Below, piece by piece: positions 42,546-51,027 of a DNA stretch of 64,000 nucleotides. The position numbers and the translations under genes are program-made. The first letter of the stretch is position 1; each line of letters starts with the position of its first letter. Below the pieces are notes generated by a model. It searched no databases. It was not told the origin of the DNA and saw nothing but the letters and a program-made list of their open reading frames with translations. Origin of the DNA: Larkinella insperata (GTDB taxonomy: Bacteria; Bacteroidota; Bacteroidia; Cytophagales; Spirosomataceae); NCBI RefSeq assembly GCF_026248825.1, contig NZ_CP110973.1:6283501-6347500 (forward strand), in the 5' to 3' direction.

Positions 42546-43475
42546 TTATAACAACTGCTGCTTATACTGACGGGGACTGATGCGCTCCAGGGTCCGGAAG
42601 GCGCTGCTAAAGTGCGTCAGGCTGTTGAAACCCGATTCAAAACAGGCGTCCGTGATCGATTTGGCCGGATTACTCAAGATTTGCTTGGCCAGCCGGATAC
42701 GTTCCTGAAGAATAAACTGGATCGGCGACATGCCCAGTTCGTTTTTAAACAAGCGGAAGAAATGGGATTTCGACAAACAGGCCTGACTGGATAGCTCTTC
42801 GATCGCTAAGGTCTTCGTCAGATTTTTTCGAATGTACTCCACGACGTACGCCAGCCGGTGCGTGTTCATGTGCTGTTTGGCCTGGTCCACCAGCACGCGC
42901 CGGGCCTGCGTCTGCATGAGCCGCACGATCAGCTCCTGAATCGAGTTGTGGATAAAAAACGGCTTCATTGCGTTGTTTTCCCGATACAGCCGGATAATTT
43001 TATCGATCAGCAGGCTGATTTCAAAGCCGTTGCGAAAATGGTAGTTGTTCACGTCCACCTCCCATAGTTCGCTCGGTTCGCTGCGCGGATATTCTTCGTT
43101 CAGGTGGTTGACGGTTTGCTGAATAAACTCGCCCGAGATTGAAAGGGCAATGCAGCGGGTAGGCGTCTGAACCGTCGCTTCCGGAAAATCAATTTTCATC
43201 AACTTGTTGGCCGGTAACACCAGCGACTCGCCGGGCAGGTAGTCGAACGGTTTCAGGTTATCGATGTGCATCACTTTTTTACCCGTCAGCATACTCGTCA
43301 GGACCGGCGAGTTAAACTCCAGTTCGACCAGCTGAGCCCGCTGGAAAGTTTCATACAGGTTCAGTTCAGCAACTTCGTGCGTCAGCGTTAATTTGTTCTC
43401 AACCAGCGTATCCAGACGCCCTCCCCAGGATGGCGCGATCTCCTGCTGCTGTACTATCTTTCTTCCCGCTGTCAT
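42546..43475 (-). CDS. AraC-family regulator of the aldehyde dehydrogenase cluster
   Basis: A 309-residue AraC/XylS regulator with an N-terminal sensor domain and a C-terminal DNA-binding domain (about 205-309). The two helix-turn-helix units read AIEELSSQACLSKSHFFRLFK and SITDACFESGFNSLTHFSSAFRTL. I start at ATG 43475 (MTAGRKIVQQQEIAPSWGGR), because family similarity appears to begin there; the frame is open up to 43634, but that 53-residue extension would cover most of the divergent promoter region. It is divergent from the aldehyde dehydrogenase gene, 200 bp away, and probably controls it (inference). Confidence 0.88.
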   Translation of the reverse strand: MTAGRKIVQQQEIAPSWGGRLDTLVENKLTLTHEVAELNLYETFQRAQLVELEFNSPVLTSMLTGKKVMHIDNLKPFDYLPGESLVLPANKLMKIDFPEATVQTPTRCIALSISGEFIQQTVNHLNEEYPRSEPSELWEVDVNNYHFRNGFEISLLIDKIIRLYRENNAMKPFFIHNSIQELIVRLMQTQARRVLVDQAKQHMNTHRLAYVVEYIRKNLTKTLAIEELSSQACLSKSHFFRLFKNELGMSPIQFILQERIRLAKQILSNPAKSITDACFESGFNSLTHFSSAFRTLERISPRQYKQQLL

Positions 43476-43675
43476 AGGCGTAACAATTCGATTTAGGAAT
43501 CTACCTGCTCGTTTGTGGATGGTTAACCGAAACGCAACCTGCGGTATGGGCTCGTCAAAGAGAAAGAGATGATACCGTAAGTTTTTGAGAGAATTGCGAA
43601 AATACCATTGAACAATTTCGGCAAAATTTGTCACAATTCAAATCCAAAAAATCAGTTTAACAGATTCTTCAACCC

Positions 43676-45214
43676 ATGGAAACTTTAGAAGCACCCGTAG
43701 CGACCCGTTCGGCCACCCAATTGGAACGACCTAAATTCAAAAATCAGTATGAGAATTTTATCGGCGGCAAATGGGTAGCCCCCGTCGGCGGTGAATATTT
43801 CGAGAATAAATCCCCCGTTGATGATAGTCTGATTTCCCGCGTCCCCCGCTCGAAAGCGGCCGACATCGACCTGGCGCTGGATGCGGCCCACAAAGCCTTC
43901 CCGAGCTGGTCGCGCACGTCGGCCACCGAGCGGAGCAATATGCTGATCAAGATTGCCGACATCATTGAAAAGAACCTTGAGTTTCTGGCCCGCGTTGAAA
44001 CCGTTGAAAACGGAAAAGCCGTCCGCGAAACCATGGCCGCCGACCTGCCGCTGGTGGTTGACCACTTCCGGTATTTCGCGGGTGTCATCCGGGCGGAAGA
44101 AGGCTCCATTGCCGAACTGGACGCCGATACGGTTTCCATGATCATCAAAGAACCCATCGGCGTGGTGGGCCAGATCATCCCCTGGAACTTCCCGCTGCTG
44201 ATGGCCACCTGGAAACTCGCGCCCGCCCTGGCGGCTGGTTGCTGCGTCGTTCTGAAACCGGCCGAACAGACCCCAACGTCGATTCTGGTGCTAATGGAAC
44301 TGCTCGAAAACGTAATTCCGGCCGGGGTCGTCAACATCGTCAACGGTTTTGGCCCCGAAGCGGGCAAGCCGCTGGCGCAATCGAAGCGCGTGGCCAAAGT
44401 AGCCTTTACGGGCGAAACGACGACGGGCCGGCTGATCATGCAGTATGCATCGGAAAACCTCATCCCGGTAACGATGGAATTGGGCGGCAAATCCCCGAAC
44501 ATCTTCCTGCCGTCGATTATGGATGCCGACGATGAGTTCTTCGACAAATGCATCGAGGGAGCCGTGATGTTTGCGCTGAACCAGGGCGAAATTTGCACCT
44601 GCCCGTCGCGTCTGCTGGTGCACGAAAGTGTTTTCGACGCCTTCATGGACCGGGTGATTGCGCGCACGAAAGCCATTAAACTCGGTCACCCGCTCGACAC
44701 CGAAACCATGATGGGCGCGCAGGCATCCAACGACCAATACGAAAAAATTCTATCGTACATTGAGATAGGCCGGCAGGAAGGGGCCGAAGTCTTAACGGGT
44801 GGCGGCCCCGCCCGGCTGAACAATGGCCTTGAAAACGGCTACTACATCGAACCGACCATCTTTAAGGGCAACAACAAAATGCGGATTTTCCAGGAGGAAA
44901 TCTTCGGCCCGGTGGTTTCGGCGACGACGTACAAAACCGTGGACGAAGCCATCGAAATGGCGAACGACACGCTGTACGGTCTGGGAGCCGGAGTCTGGAC
45001 CCGCGACGCCCACGAACTCTATAGGGTGCCGCGCGCCATTCAGGCGGGCCGCGTGTGGGTCAACTGTTATCACAACTACCCCGCGCACGCGTCGTTCGGT
45101 GGGTATAAAAAGTCGGGTTTTGGCCGGGAAAACCACCTGTCGATGCTCAACCATTACCGCCAGTCGAAAAACCTGCTGATTTCGTACAGCAAGAATAAAC
45201 TCGGATTCTTTTAA
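43676..45214 (+). CDS. Aldehyde dehydrogenase (AldB/ExaC-like)
   Basis: A 512-residue NAD(P)-dependent aldehyde dehydrogenase. The catalytic Cys lies in NQGEICTCPSR (about residue 307; two Cys are near each other) and the general base Glu in ELGGKSPNIF (about 267). Cofactor-binding text FTGETTTGRLIMQYA and IIPWNFPLLMATWKLAPALAAGC is typical. Sequence features such as FIGGKWVAPVGGEYFENKSPVD place it with acetaldehyde/aliphatic aldehyde dehydrogenases (AldB, ExaC, AcoD). It would oxidise short-chain aldehydes to acids. A DUF779 gene follows on the same strand, a pairing seen in many acetaldehyde dehydrogenase loci; an AraC gene is divergent. Confidence 0.93.
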   Translation: METLEAPVATRSATQLERPKFKNQYENFIGGKWVAPVGGEYFENKSPVDDSLISRVPRSKAADIDLALDAAHKAFPSWSRTSATERSNMLIKIADIIEKNLEFLARVETVENGKAVRETMAADLPLVVDHFRYFAGVIRAEEGSIAELDADTVSMIIKEPIGVVGQIIPWNFPLLMATWKLAPALAAGCCVVLKPAEQTPTSILVLMELLENVIPAGVVNIVNGFGPEAGKPLAQSKRVAKVAFTGETTTGRLIMQYASENLIPVTMELGGKSPNIFLPSIMDADDEFFDKCIEGAVMFALNQGEICTCPSRLLVHESVFDAFMDRVIARTKAIKLGHPLDTETMMGAQASNDQYEKILSYIEIGRQEGAEVLTGGGPARLNNGLENGYYIEPTIFKGNNKMRIFQEEIFGPVVSATTYKTVDEAIEMANDTLYGLGAGVWTRDAHELYRVPRAIQAGRVWVNCYHNYPAHASFGGYKKSGFGRENHLSMLNHYRQSKNLLISYSKNKLGFF

Positions 45215-45228
45215 TCAATTCTGAACGG

Positions 45229-45321
45229 GTGAATGATAGAATGGGTGAGCAGGGGCAGCGATGACGTTTTTGTTCGCGGTACGATTCACCGCCCCGACGA
45301 TCCGGTCATTCTATCATTCAC
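45229..45321. repeat. Inverted repeat with 15-bp perfect arms
   Basis: GTGAATGATAGAATG (45229-45243) and its exact complement (45307-45321) flank a 63-nt loop between the aldehyde dehydrogenase and DUF779 genes. It could reduce DUF779 expression relative to the upstream gene. Confidence 0.8.
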
Positions 45322-45342
45322 TCATTCGCTCCTTCAAAAATT

Positions 45343-45726
45343 ATGGCTATTTCCCGCGTTGACGTAACGGAAGCCGCGACCATCATCATCGACAGACTGC
45401 GCCGGGAACACGGCGAATTAATGTTCCACCAGAGCGGAGGCTGCTGCGACGGATCATCGCCGATGTGTTTTGAAAAAGGCGACTTCCGGATCGGCTCCTC
45501 CGACGTCTGGCTTGGTCAGATTCACGGCTGCGATTTTTACATGTCGGAGGATCAGTTTGAATACTGGAAACACACCCACCTGACCGTCGACGTAACGCCG
45601 GGCCGGGGGGCCAGTTTCTCGCTCGAAATTCCGTTGGGCATCCGGTTTTTAATTCGATCGCGGCTGTTTGAAATGGAAGAGCTTAATCAGTTACCGCCCG
45701 TTCATGTTGGCCCCGCGGAGGCCTGA
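45343..45726 (+). CDS. DUF779 protein next to aldehyde dehydrogenase
   Basis: A 127-residue protein of the DUF779 family, recognised by GELMFHQSGGCCDGSSPMC and GCDFYMSEDQFEYWKHTH. Conserved cysteines (CC, then C, then GCDFY) suggest metal or cofactor binding, though no function is established. Genes of this family typically sit beside acetaldehyde or aldehyde dehydrogenase genes, as here, so it is probably an accessory factor in the same pathway. It starts at ATG 45343 after the 45229-45321 hairpin. A large structured element follows at 45758. Confidence 0.9.
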   Translation: MAISRVDVTEAATIIIDRLRREHGELMFHQSGGCCDGSSPMCFEKGDFRIGSSDVWLGQIHGCDFYMSEDQFEYWKHTHLTVDVTPGRGASFSLEIPLGIRFLIRSRLFEMEELNQLPPVHVGPAEA

Positions 45727-45757
45727 TCGGGATTGAGATCGTGTACAGGCGTCCGTT

Positions 45758-45841
45758 TTCGGTTAGTCATGTGCGGTTATTAGGGGCCAGTGCGCAAGGC
45801 ACCAGCGGCTCCAAACCGGACGTGGCTAACCGAACCTTTTT
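45758..45841 (+). ncRNA. Large structured hairpin, possible terminator or small RNA
   Basis: TTCGGTTAGTCATGTGCGGTT (45758-45778) pairs with 45814-45834, with two G-U pairs and one mismatch over 21 positions. Inside, GGGGCC can pair with GGCTCC and GCC with GGC, so it forms a branched or extended hairpin. ACCTTTTT follows. It is longer and more structured than a simple terminator, so a terminator plus small RNA or a regulatory element are both possible. Confidence 0.45.
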
Positions 45842-45991
45842 ACGCCTACCCCGGGAAAAGCGTTCAGGGGTTGCTGAAATCATTGCGCCCGGATGATTCA
45901 GGCCTTGCCCTAATTTGGCACCAACTCTCTTAATTTTTCCTAAATCTCCCTTCTTCCCGACACCGAACACCAACGGTTTGGGCAAAATCCG

Positions 45992-45999
45992 TATTTTTG
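45992..45999 (+). promoter_or_regulatory. -7 box TATTTTTG upstream of ftsX
   Basis: TATTTTTG fits TAnnTTTG exactly and ends 40 bases before ATG 46040. No -33 box at usual spacing is clear (a TTTG lies 11 bases upstream). Confidence 0.4.
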
Positions 46000-46039
46000 C
46001 AGCAAACTAGATGCATACTGTTGCCAGACTGCGTTTTCT

Positions 46040-46915
46040 ATGGCCAAAAAGAAAGTAGGTGCGTACCCCGGTGGGATGATTCTTTTCAGCCTGACTTCGG
46101 CGTTGTTTCTGATCGGTTTTTGCGGAATGCTGGTGCTTCAGTCCAAAAAACTGGTCCGGTACATCCGCGAAAACAACGAAGTTCGGGTGTTTCTGGATAA
46201 AGATTTGGATAAGAAGCAGCTTGAAAAGCTGCACAGCGAGATCGTAAAAAAACCGTATGTCCTCTACGACGGGCCCGCCCCGCAGGTCAACTTTGTCAGC
46301 AAAGAAACGGCGGCCAAAGAATTTATGGCCGATACCCAGGAGAATTTCAGCAACTTTCTGAACGAGAACCCGCTTCGTGACAGCTACCGCATCAAGCTGC
46401 AGGAAGATTACTTCGAGGAAGCCAAGCTGCAGCAGGTAAAATCCGATCTGGAAGATGTCGACGGTGTTTTTGAGGTCATTTACCAGGAAAACATCGTGGA
46501 TGAAATCAATAAGAATATCACCAAAATCTACATCATCATGTCGGTTTTTGCGGTGATTATGCTGGTGATTATCATCGTCTTAATGAACAATACCATCCGC
46601 CTGGCGCTGTACTCACAACGGTTGCTGATCCGGAGTATGCAACTGGTTGGCGCTACCAACGGTTTCATCCAGCTTCCGTTTTTACGGCGCGGTATGACGC
46701 AGGGACTCATCAGCGGGCTGATTGCCGCGGCCCTGCTGTTCATCCTGTTGCAGGTAGCCCTGCGCAACATCGACGGCCTGGCCACTCTGCAGGAACCCGA
46801 AAAAACCGGTATTCTGCTGGGTTCGGTAATTGTTCTTGGCATTATTATTGGCCTGATCAGTACGTTTCAGGCAGTACACCGTTACCTGCGTTTATCCCTG
46901 GATGAGTTGTATTGA
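46040..46915 (+). CDS. ftsX: Cell division protein FtsX
   Basis: A 291-residue inner-membrane permease-like protein that works with the ATPase FtsE to activate peptidoglycan hydrolases at the septum. The fold is visible: TM1 at about 12-34, a periplasmic loop of about 130 residues (RENNEVRVFLDKDLDKKQLE), then three spans at about 170-192, 222-243 and 256-280. The cytoplasmic loop LYSQRLLIRSMQLVGATNGFIQLPF is the conserved FtsX signature. FtsE is not adjacent. It is the first gene of the run ftsX-DUF3098-uppP-truB-ribF, a conserved Bacteroidota order. Confidence 0.93.
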   Translation: MAKKKVGAYPGGMILFSLTSALFLIGFCGMLVLQSKKLVRYIRENNEVRVFLDKDLDKKQLEKLHSEIVKKPYVLYDGPAPQVNFVSKETAAKEFMADTQENFSNFLNENPLRDSYRIKLQEDYFEEAKLQQVKSDLEDVDGVFEVIYQENIVDEINKNITKIYIIMSVFAVIMLVIIIVLMNNTIRLALYSQRLLIRSMQLVGATNGFIQLPFLRRGMTQGLISGLIAAALLFILLQVALRNIDGLATLQEPEKTGILLGSVIVLGIIIGLISTFQAVHRYLRLSLDELY

Positions 46916-46953
46916 CCATCCCGATTTTTAACCATTCGAACCACTGTTGAATT

Positions 46954-47157
46954 ATGAGTAAACTTCCCTTCGGACGCGCCAATTATACCCTGATGATCAT
47001 CGGCGTGGTCGTTATCCTGTTCGGCTTCATCGTCATGAGCCTTGACTCCGAGGAGTTTGGCTTTGGTGCATTAGGTCTTACCATCGGACCGCTGATCGTG
47101 ATGGGTGGTTTTATTCTTGAATTTTTTGCCATTCTGCGCCGACCTACGAATCAATGA
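46954..47157 (+). CDS. DUF3098 membrane protein
   Basis: A 67-residue protein with two membrane spans (about 10-29 and 37-59) of the DUF3098 family. The motif MSKLPFGRANYTLMIIGVV is typical. Function is unknown; the conserved position between ftsX and uppP suggests a link to envelope or cell-division assembly (inference). Its last four bases overlap the uppP start (ATGA), implying translational coupling. Confidence 0.9.
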   Translation: MSKLPFGRANYTLMIIGVVVILFGFIVMSLDSEEFGFGALGLTIGPLIVMGGFILEFFAILRRPTNQ

Positions 47158-47933
47158 GTATCCTCCACGCGATCATTCTGGCCATCATTGAGGGCCTGAC
47201 TGAGTTTTTGCCCGTCTCGTCAACGGGGCACATGATCATCTATTCGTCTTTGGTCGGTATCAGCAAGTCGGAATTTACCAAGCTGTACACCATCAACATC
47301 CAGTTTGGCTGTATCATCTCGGTACTGGTGCTTTACCGGCGCCGGTTTCTGCAAACCACGGACTTTTACCTGAAGCTTTTCGTGGCCTTTTTGCCAGCCG
47401 CCGTCATTGGCTTCCTGCTCAATGATTTCATTGACTCGCTGCTCGAAAATGTAACCGTGGTGGCCATCACGCTACTGCTGGGTGGTATCCTGCTGGTTTT
47501 TATCGACAAGATTTTCAAGCAATTCCCGCGGGATTACGATGTAACGTTTCCGGAAGCGCTCAAAATCGGCTTCTTCCAGTGCATCGCCATGATTCCGGGC
47601 GTGTCGCGCTCGGCCGCTACCATCATTGGGGGCATGGCGCAGGGCCTTACCCGGAAACAAGCCGCGGAGTTTTCGTTCTTCCTGGCCGTGCCAACCATGG
47701 CGGCCGCAACGGGCTACAAACTGCTGAAGAGCTACAAAAGCATTCAGTCCGATGATATTCAGGTGCTGCTGATCGGTAACGCCATCGCCTTCGTGGTCGG
47801 TTTGATTGCCATCCGTGGATTTGTCGGCTTTGTAACCAAATACGGCTTTAAGGTATTTGGGTATTACCGCATCGCGCTGGGCTTGCTCTTACTCGGCCTG
47901 ATTGCGGCTGGCGTCAAACTGGATATTGTCTGA
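47154..47933 (+). CDS. uppP: Undecaprenyl-diphosphate phosphatase
   Basis: A 259-residue polytopic BacA/UppP phosphatase that dephosphorylates undecaprenyl pyrophosphate to the carrier lipid used in peptidoglycan and surface-polysaccharide synthesis. The two active-site motifs are EGLTEFLPVSSTGHMI (14-29) and PGVSRSAATIIGG (about 143-155). About seven to eight spans are predicted. It starts inside the last codon of the DUF3098 gene, and is in the conserved ftsX-uppP-truB-ribF operon. Loss should affect the wall; resistance to bacitracin is a known family trait. Confidence 0.96.
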   Translation: MSILHAIILAIIEGLTEFLPVSSTGHMIIYSSLVGISKSEFTKLYTINIQFGCIISVLVLYRRRFLQTTDFYLKLFVAFLPAAVIGFLLNDFIDSLLENVTVVAITLLLGGILLVFIDKIFKQFPRDYDVTFPEALKIGFFQCIAMIPGVSRSAATIIGGMAQGLTRKQAAEFSFFLAVPTMAAATGYKLLKSYKSIQSDDIQVLLIGNAIAFVVGLIAIRGFVGFVTKYGFKVFGYYRIALGLLLLGLIAAGVKLDIV

Positions 47934-48018
47934 GGTCGGATTACATACATTGAAGAATTAACTACGATCTGAACCTGGAGAACCCAACAGTCTGCGTTTT
48001 CCAGGTTCAGAATTTTTT

Positions 48019-48708
48019 ATGGACGAAGGTCAACTCATTCTCATCGACAAACCGCTTACCTGGACGTCGTTTGATGTTGTCAAGAAGCTCAAATTCGCTT
48101 GCAAGTTCAAGAAAATCGGCCACGCCGGAACGCTTGATCCGCTGGCAACGGGATTGCTGATTCTCTGCACGGGCAAAATGACCAAGCAGATCGACAGCTA
48201 CCAGGCGCAGGAAAAAGAATATACCGGCACACTCGTGCTCGGAAAAACCACCCCCTCCGTTGATCTCGAAACGGCTTTCGACGCCGAATTTGAGGTTTCC
48301 GGCCTGACCCCAGAAGCCGTTCAGCAAGCCGCCCAACAACTGACCGGCGTGATCGACCAGATTCCCCCCATCTATTCGGCAGTGCGGGTCAACGGCGAAC
48401 GGCTTTACGAACGCGCCCGCCGGGGCGAAACCGCCGATAAAGTGGAAGGGGGAATTAAATCGCGTACCATTACGGTTACTGCTTTTGAAGTCGATACGGA
48501 ACGATTTCCCGAAATTGATTTCCGGATTGTTTGCTCGAAAGGGACTTACATCCGTAGCTTAGTGCGTGATTTGGGACTGCTTTTGCAAAACGGAGCCTAT
48601 TTAAAAGCCCTCCGTCGGACACGAATTGGTGATTTTCGGATTGAAGAGGCCGATTCCGTTGAAGGATTTATCCGCAAATGCCGCCCCGCTGAGTCATTAC
48701 CTTCATGA
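48019..48708 (+). CDS. truB: tRNA pseudouridine-55 synthase TruB
   Basis: A 229-residue enzyme converting U55 of tRNA to pseudouridine. The catalytic Asp40 is in GHAGTLDPLATGLL, and the downstream KEYTGTLVLGKTT and CSKGTYIRSLVRDLG motifs are intact. It lacks the C-terminal PUA domain found in longer TruB proteins, which is normal for Bacteroidota. The last four bases overlap the ribF start. It has an 85-bp leader after uppP, so it may have its own promoter as well as operon transcription. Confidence 0.95.
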   Translation: MDEGQLILIDKPLTWTSFDVVKKLKFACKFKKIGHAGTLDPLATGLLILCTGKMTKQIDSYQAQEKEYTGTLVLGKTTPSVDLETAFDAEFEVSGLTPEAVQQAAQQLTGVIDQIPPIYSAVRVNGERLYERARRGETADKVEGGIKSRTITVTAFEVDTERFPEIDFRIVCSKGTYIRSLVRDLGLLLQNGAYLKALRRTRIGDFRIEEADSVEGFIRKCRPAESLPS

Positions 48709-49670
48709 AGATTTACCACGGAACCGATACATTTCAACCCATCCCCTACGCCGTTGTTACCAGCGGTACCTTCGACGGGGTCCATCTGGGTCATCAGAAA
48801 ATCATTAGCCGCCTGACCGAAATTGCCCAACGGGGCGACACCAGAGGCCAGAAAGGCGAAACCGTTGTGCTGACCTTCTGGCCACACCCCCGCACGGTGG
48901 TTTCCAACGACAGCCAGGGCCTGAAACTGCTTTCGACGCTGGAAGAAAAAACCGAGCTGCTGGAAGCCGCCGGAGTCGATCATCTGGTCGTTATTCCGTT
49001 TACGCGCTCCTTCTCCGAGCTCTCCTCGGCGGAATTCATCCAGCAAATCCTGGTCGACCAGATCGGTACGAAAAAGCTGGTTATTGGCTACGATCACCAT
49101 TTTGGCCGAAACCGCGAAGGCAGCTTTGAATACTTGCAGCAGCACGCCCACGAATACGGTTTCGAGATCGAGGAGATTCCCCGTCAGGACGTTGAGGACG
49201 TGGGTGTCAGCTCGTCCAAAATCCGGAAGGCGCTGCTGGAAGGCGATCTGGAAACGTCTACCAAGTTCCTGGGCCGCCCCTACAGCCTGAGCGGCACCAT
49301 CGTGAAAGGCCAGCAACTGGGCCGCACCATCGGTTTCCCGACGGCCAATATTCAGGTCGACGATCCGAGCAAGCTGGTGCCCGCCAACGGTATTTATGCA
49401 ACCGAGGTGATTTACAAAGGCAAAACGCTGGGGGGGGCCATGAGCATCGGCACGCGCCCGACCGTTGGCGGCACGCACCGCACCCTCGAGGTTTTCATCT
49501 TTGATTTTAACCAGGAAATCTACGGCGAGCACCTGACGGTGCGGTTTATCGAGTACCTCCGGCCCGAGCTGAAGTACGAAGGACTAGCGGCTTTGGTCGA
49601 TCAGATGCACCTGGACGTGGAGCAGGCCCGAACCATTCTGCAAGCTGGAAACAAGCCGGGCAACGCATAA
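48705..49670 (+). CDS. ribF: Bifunctional riboflavin kinase / FAD synthetase
   Basis: A 321-residue enzyme that phosphorylates riboflavin to FMN and adenylates it to FAD. The N-terminal nucleotidyltransferase has SGTFDGVHLGHQKII (about 22-36) and KLVIGYDHHFGRNREG. The C-terminal flavokinase domain has GRTIGFPTANIQVDD and NGIYATEVIY. It overlaps truB by four bases (ATGA). It ends the five-gene run; the hairpin at 49678-49726 follows. Confidence 0.95.
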   Translation: MKIYHGTDTFQPIPYAVVTSGTFDGVHLGHQKIISRLTEIAQRGDTRGQKGETVVLTFWPHPRTVVSNDSQGLKLLSTLEEKTELLEAAGVDHLVVIPFTRSFSELSSAEFIQQILVDQIGTKKLVIGYDHHFGRNREGSFEYLQQHAHEYGFEIEEIPRQDVEDVGVSSSKIRKALLEGDLETSTKFLGRPYSLSGTIVKGQQLGRTIGFPTANIQVDDPSKLVPANGIYATEVIYKGKTLGGAMSIGTRPTVGGTHRTLEVFIFDFNQEIYGEHLTVRFIEYLRPELKYEGLAALVDQMHLDVEQARTILQAGNKPGNA

Positions 49671-49677
49671 AAGAAAA

Positions 49678-49726
49678 ATGAGTTATGAAGGACGTACTAC
49701 TCCACGTCGGTTCATTCATAACTCAT
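49678..49726. repeat. Inverted repeat with 12-bp perfect arms
   Basis: ATGAGTTATGAA (49678-49689) and its exact complement (49715-49726) flank a 25-nt loop between convergent ribF and pheA. Likely transcription-end hairpin, without a U-tract on either side. Confidence 0.75.
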
Positions 49727-49742
49727 CTCTCCCAACTCTATT

Positions 49743-50819
49743 TCAGCCCAGCGACTTCACGTAACTCCCCAACCACTTGACATCGGCGGCATGGTGCTTC
49801 AGAATTTCCTGCACACCGGGATCTTCCACGTGCCCTTCAAATTCGATCAGAAACCAGTAGCGGAAGGTAGCTCCTTCGCGCAGCGGACGGCTTTCGACTT
49901 TGGTCAGGTTGATATGACGGGCGTCAAATTCCTGGAGAAACTGCGCCAGAACCCCCGGTTTGTTTGTGTTGGGCAGCCGGGCAATGATGGTCGTTTTGTC
50001 ATGGCCGCTTTTCTGGTTCGTAAAGTCTTTGGCCAGCACCAGAAACCGCGTCCGGTTCAGGTCCGTGTCTTCAATGTTGTCAAAGAGAACCGGCACGCCG
50101 AACAGTTTGGACGCAATATTGGAGCAAATTGCCGCGGCTTTGGGGTGTTGGGAGGCCAGTTTAGCGGCCTTGGAAGTGGATTCTACCGGTACCAGTTGGG
50201 CGGGCAACCCGTCGAAGTAATCCCGTAAAAACTTGCTGCACTGCCCGAACGCAATGTCTTTGGAGTAAATATGCGTGATTTCGCTCAGAACGTCGGTTTG
50301 GGTTGCAAAGGTAAAATGCACCGGAATCTGCGCTTCGGCGGCAATCAACAGGTCTTTTTCCAGCAGCAGGTCGATGGTCTCGTTGACAATCCCCTCCTGG
50401 TTGTTTTCGATGGGTACCACACCAAATCGGCAGCGGCCCGTTTCCACGCTTTCGAATACGGACCGAATGGTGGGTAGCGCAATGTAATCACTCATCGCCC
50501 CAAACCGGCTTTCGGCGGCCTGGTGCGTAAAACTCCCCTCCGGCCCCAGGTACGCGACCCGCTCGGGCATTTCCAGGTTCCGCGATACCGCGAAGATTTC
50601 CAGGTAAATGGCATCAATAGCCGCCGGGGTCAGCAAGCCCGTACTGGCCTGGTGGAGACGGTCAAGGATCTGCTTTTCGCGTTCGGGGCGGTATATAACG
50701 GATTTGGTGGACTTTTTCAGTTCGCCAACCTGCCTGACCACTTCCATGCGTTGGTTGAGCAGTTGCAGCAGTTGGTCGTCGATGCTATCAATCTGAATGC
50801 GGAGGGATTCGAGCGTCAC
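49743..50819 (-). CDS. pheA: P-protein: chorismate mutase / prephenate dehydratase
   Basis: A 358-residue bifunctional enzyme of phenylalanine synthesis. The N-terminal AroQ-type chorismate mutase (about 1-90) has LRIQIDSIDDQLLQLLNQRMEVVRQVGELKK. The prephenate dehydratase domain (about 90-270) has VAYLGPEGSFTHQAA and IENNQEGIVNETIDLL, and the C-terminal ACT domain has NKPGVLAQFLQEFDARHINLTKVESRP, the phenylalanine feedback site. I use GTG 50819 as the start (MTLESLRIQIDSID), because the sequence upstream is non-conserved and holds a perfect -7 box (TACTTTTG, 50870-50877) inside the longer frame that starts at ATG 50882. Confidence 0.9.
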   Translation of the reverse strand: MTLESLRIQIDSIDDQLLQLLNQRMEVVRQVGELKKSTKSVIYRPEREKQILDRLHQASTGLLTPAAIDAIYLEIFAVSRNLEMPERVAYLGPEGSFTHQAAESRFGAMSDYIALPTIRSVFESVETGRCRFGVVPIENNQEGIVNETIDLLLEKDLLIAAEAQIPVHFTFATQTDVLSEITHIYSKDIAFGQCSKFLRDYFDGLPAQLVPVESTSKAAKLASQHPKAAAICSNIASKLFGVPVLFDNIEDTDLNRTRFLVLAKDFTNQKSGHDKTTIIARLPNTNKPGVLAQFLQEFDARHINLTKVESRPLREGATFRYWFLIEFEGHVEDPGVQEILKHHAADVKWLGSYVKSLG

Positions 50820-50869
50820 TGGCAAAAAAGTTTTGGGTAAAAGCGGGAAGCGATACGGGCTTCGACGCA

Positions 50870-50877
50870 CAAAAGTA
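50870..50877 (-). promoter_or_regulatory. pheA: -7 box TACTTTTG upstream of pheA start
   Basis: TACTTTTG on the minus strand fits TAnnTTTG and ends about 50 bases before the GTG start, so the transcript could not contain the longer upstream ATG. This supports GTG 50819. Confidence 0.45.
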
Positions 50878-50967
50878 CCCAAAAATCAGGATTAACGGTT
50901 TAATTTTTGTGAATCCGATCCCGTTCATCCTGCGAACCATTCCCCACGATCTTGCGCGGAAACCCAT

Positions 50968-51018
50968 TGTTGCTTCGCAGGGTTGAGCGCAGCCCTTGCC
51001 CAATCCTGCGAAGCAACA
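50968..51018 (-). terminator. Hairpin after parE
   Basis: TGTTGCTTCGCAGG (50968-50981) and its exact complement (51005-51018) form a 14-bp stem with a 23-nt loop; an outer CACGAT/ATCGTG pair extends it. It probably ends the parE transcript, with no U-tract. Confidence 0.7.
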
Positions 51019-51027
51019 TCGTGAATG

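Larger units (their letters stand above)
45727..46039. other. Intergenic region, 313 bp: structured element and ftsX promoter
   Basis: The left part holds the structured inverted repeat at 45758-45841. The right part (45842-46039) is mixed sequence with the ftsX -7 box (45992-45999). I see no open frame, tRNA or mobile-element trace. Confidence 0.6.
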
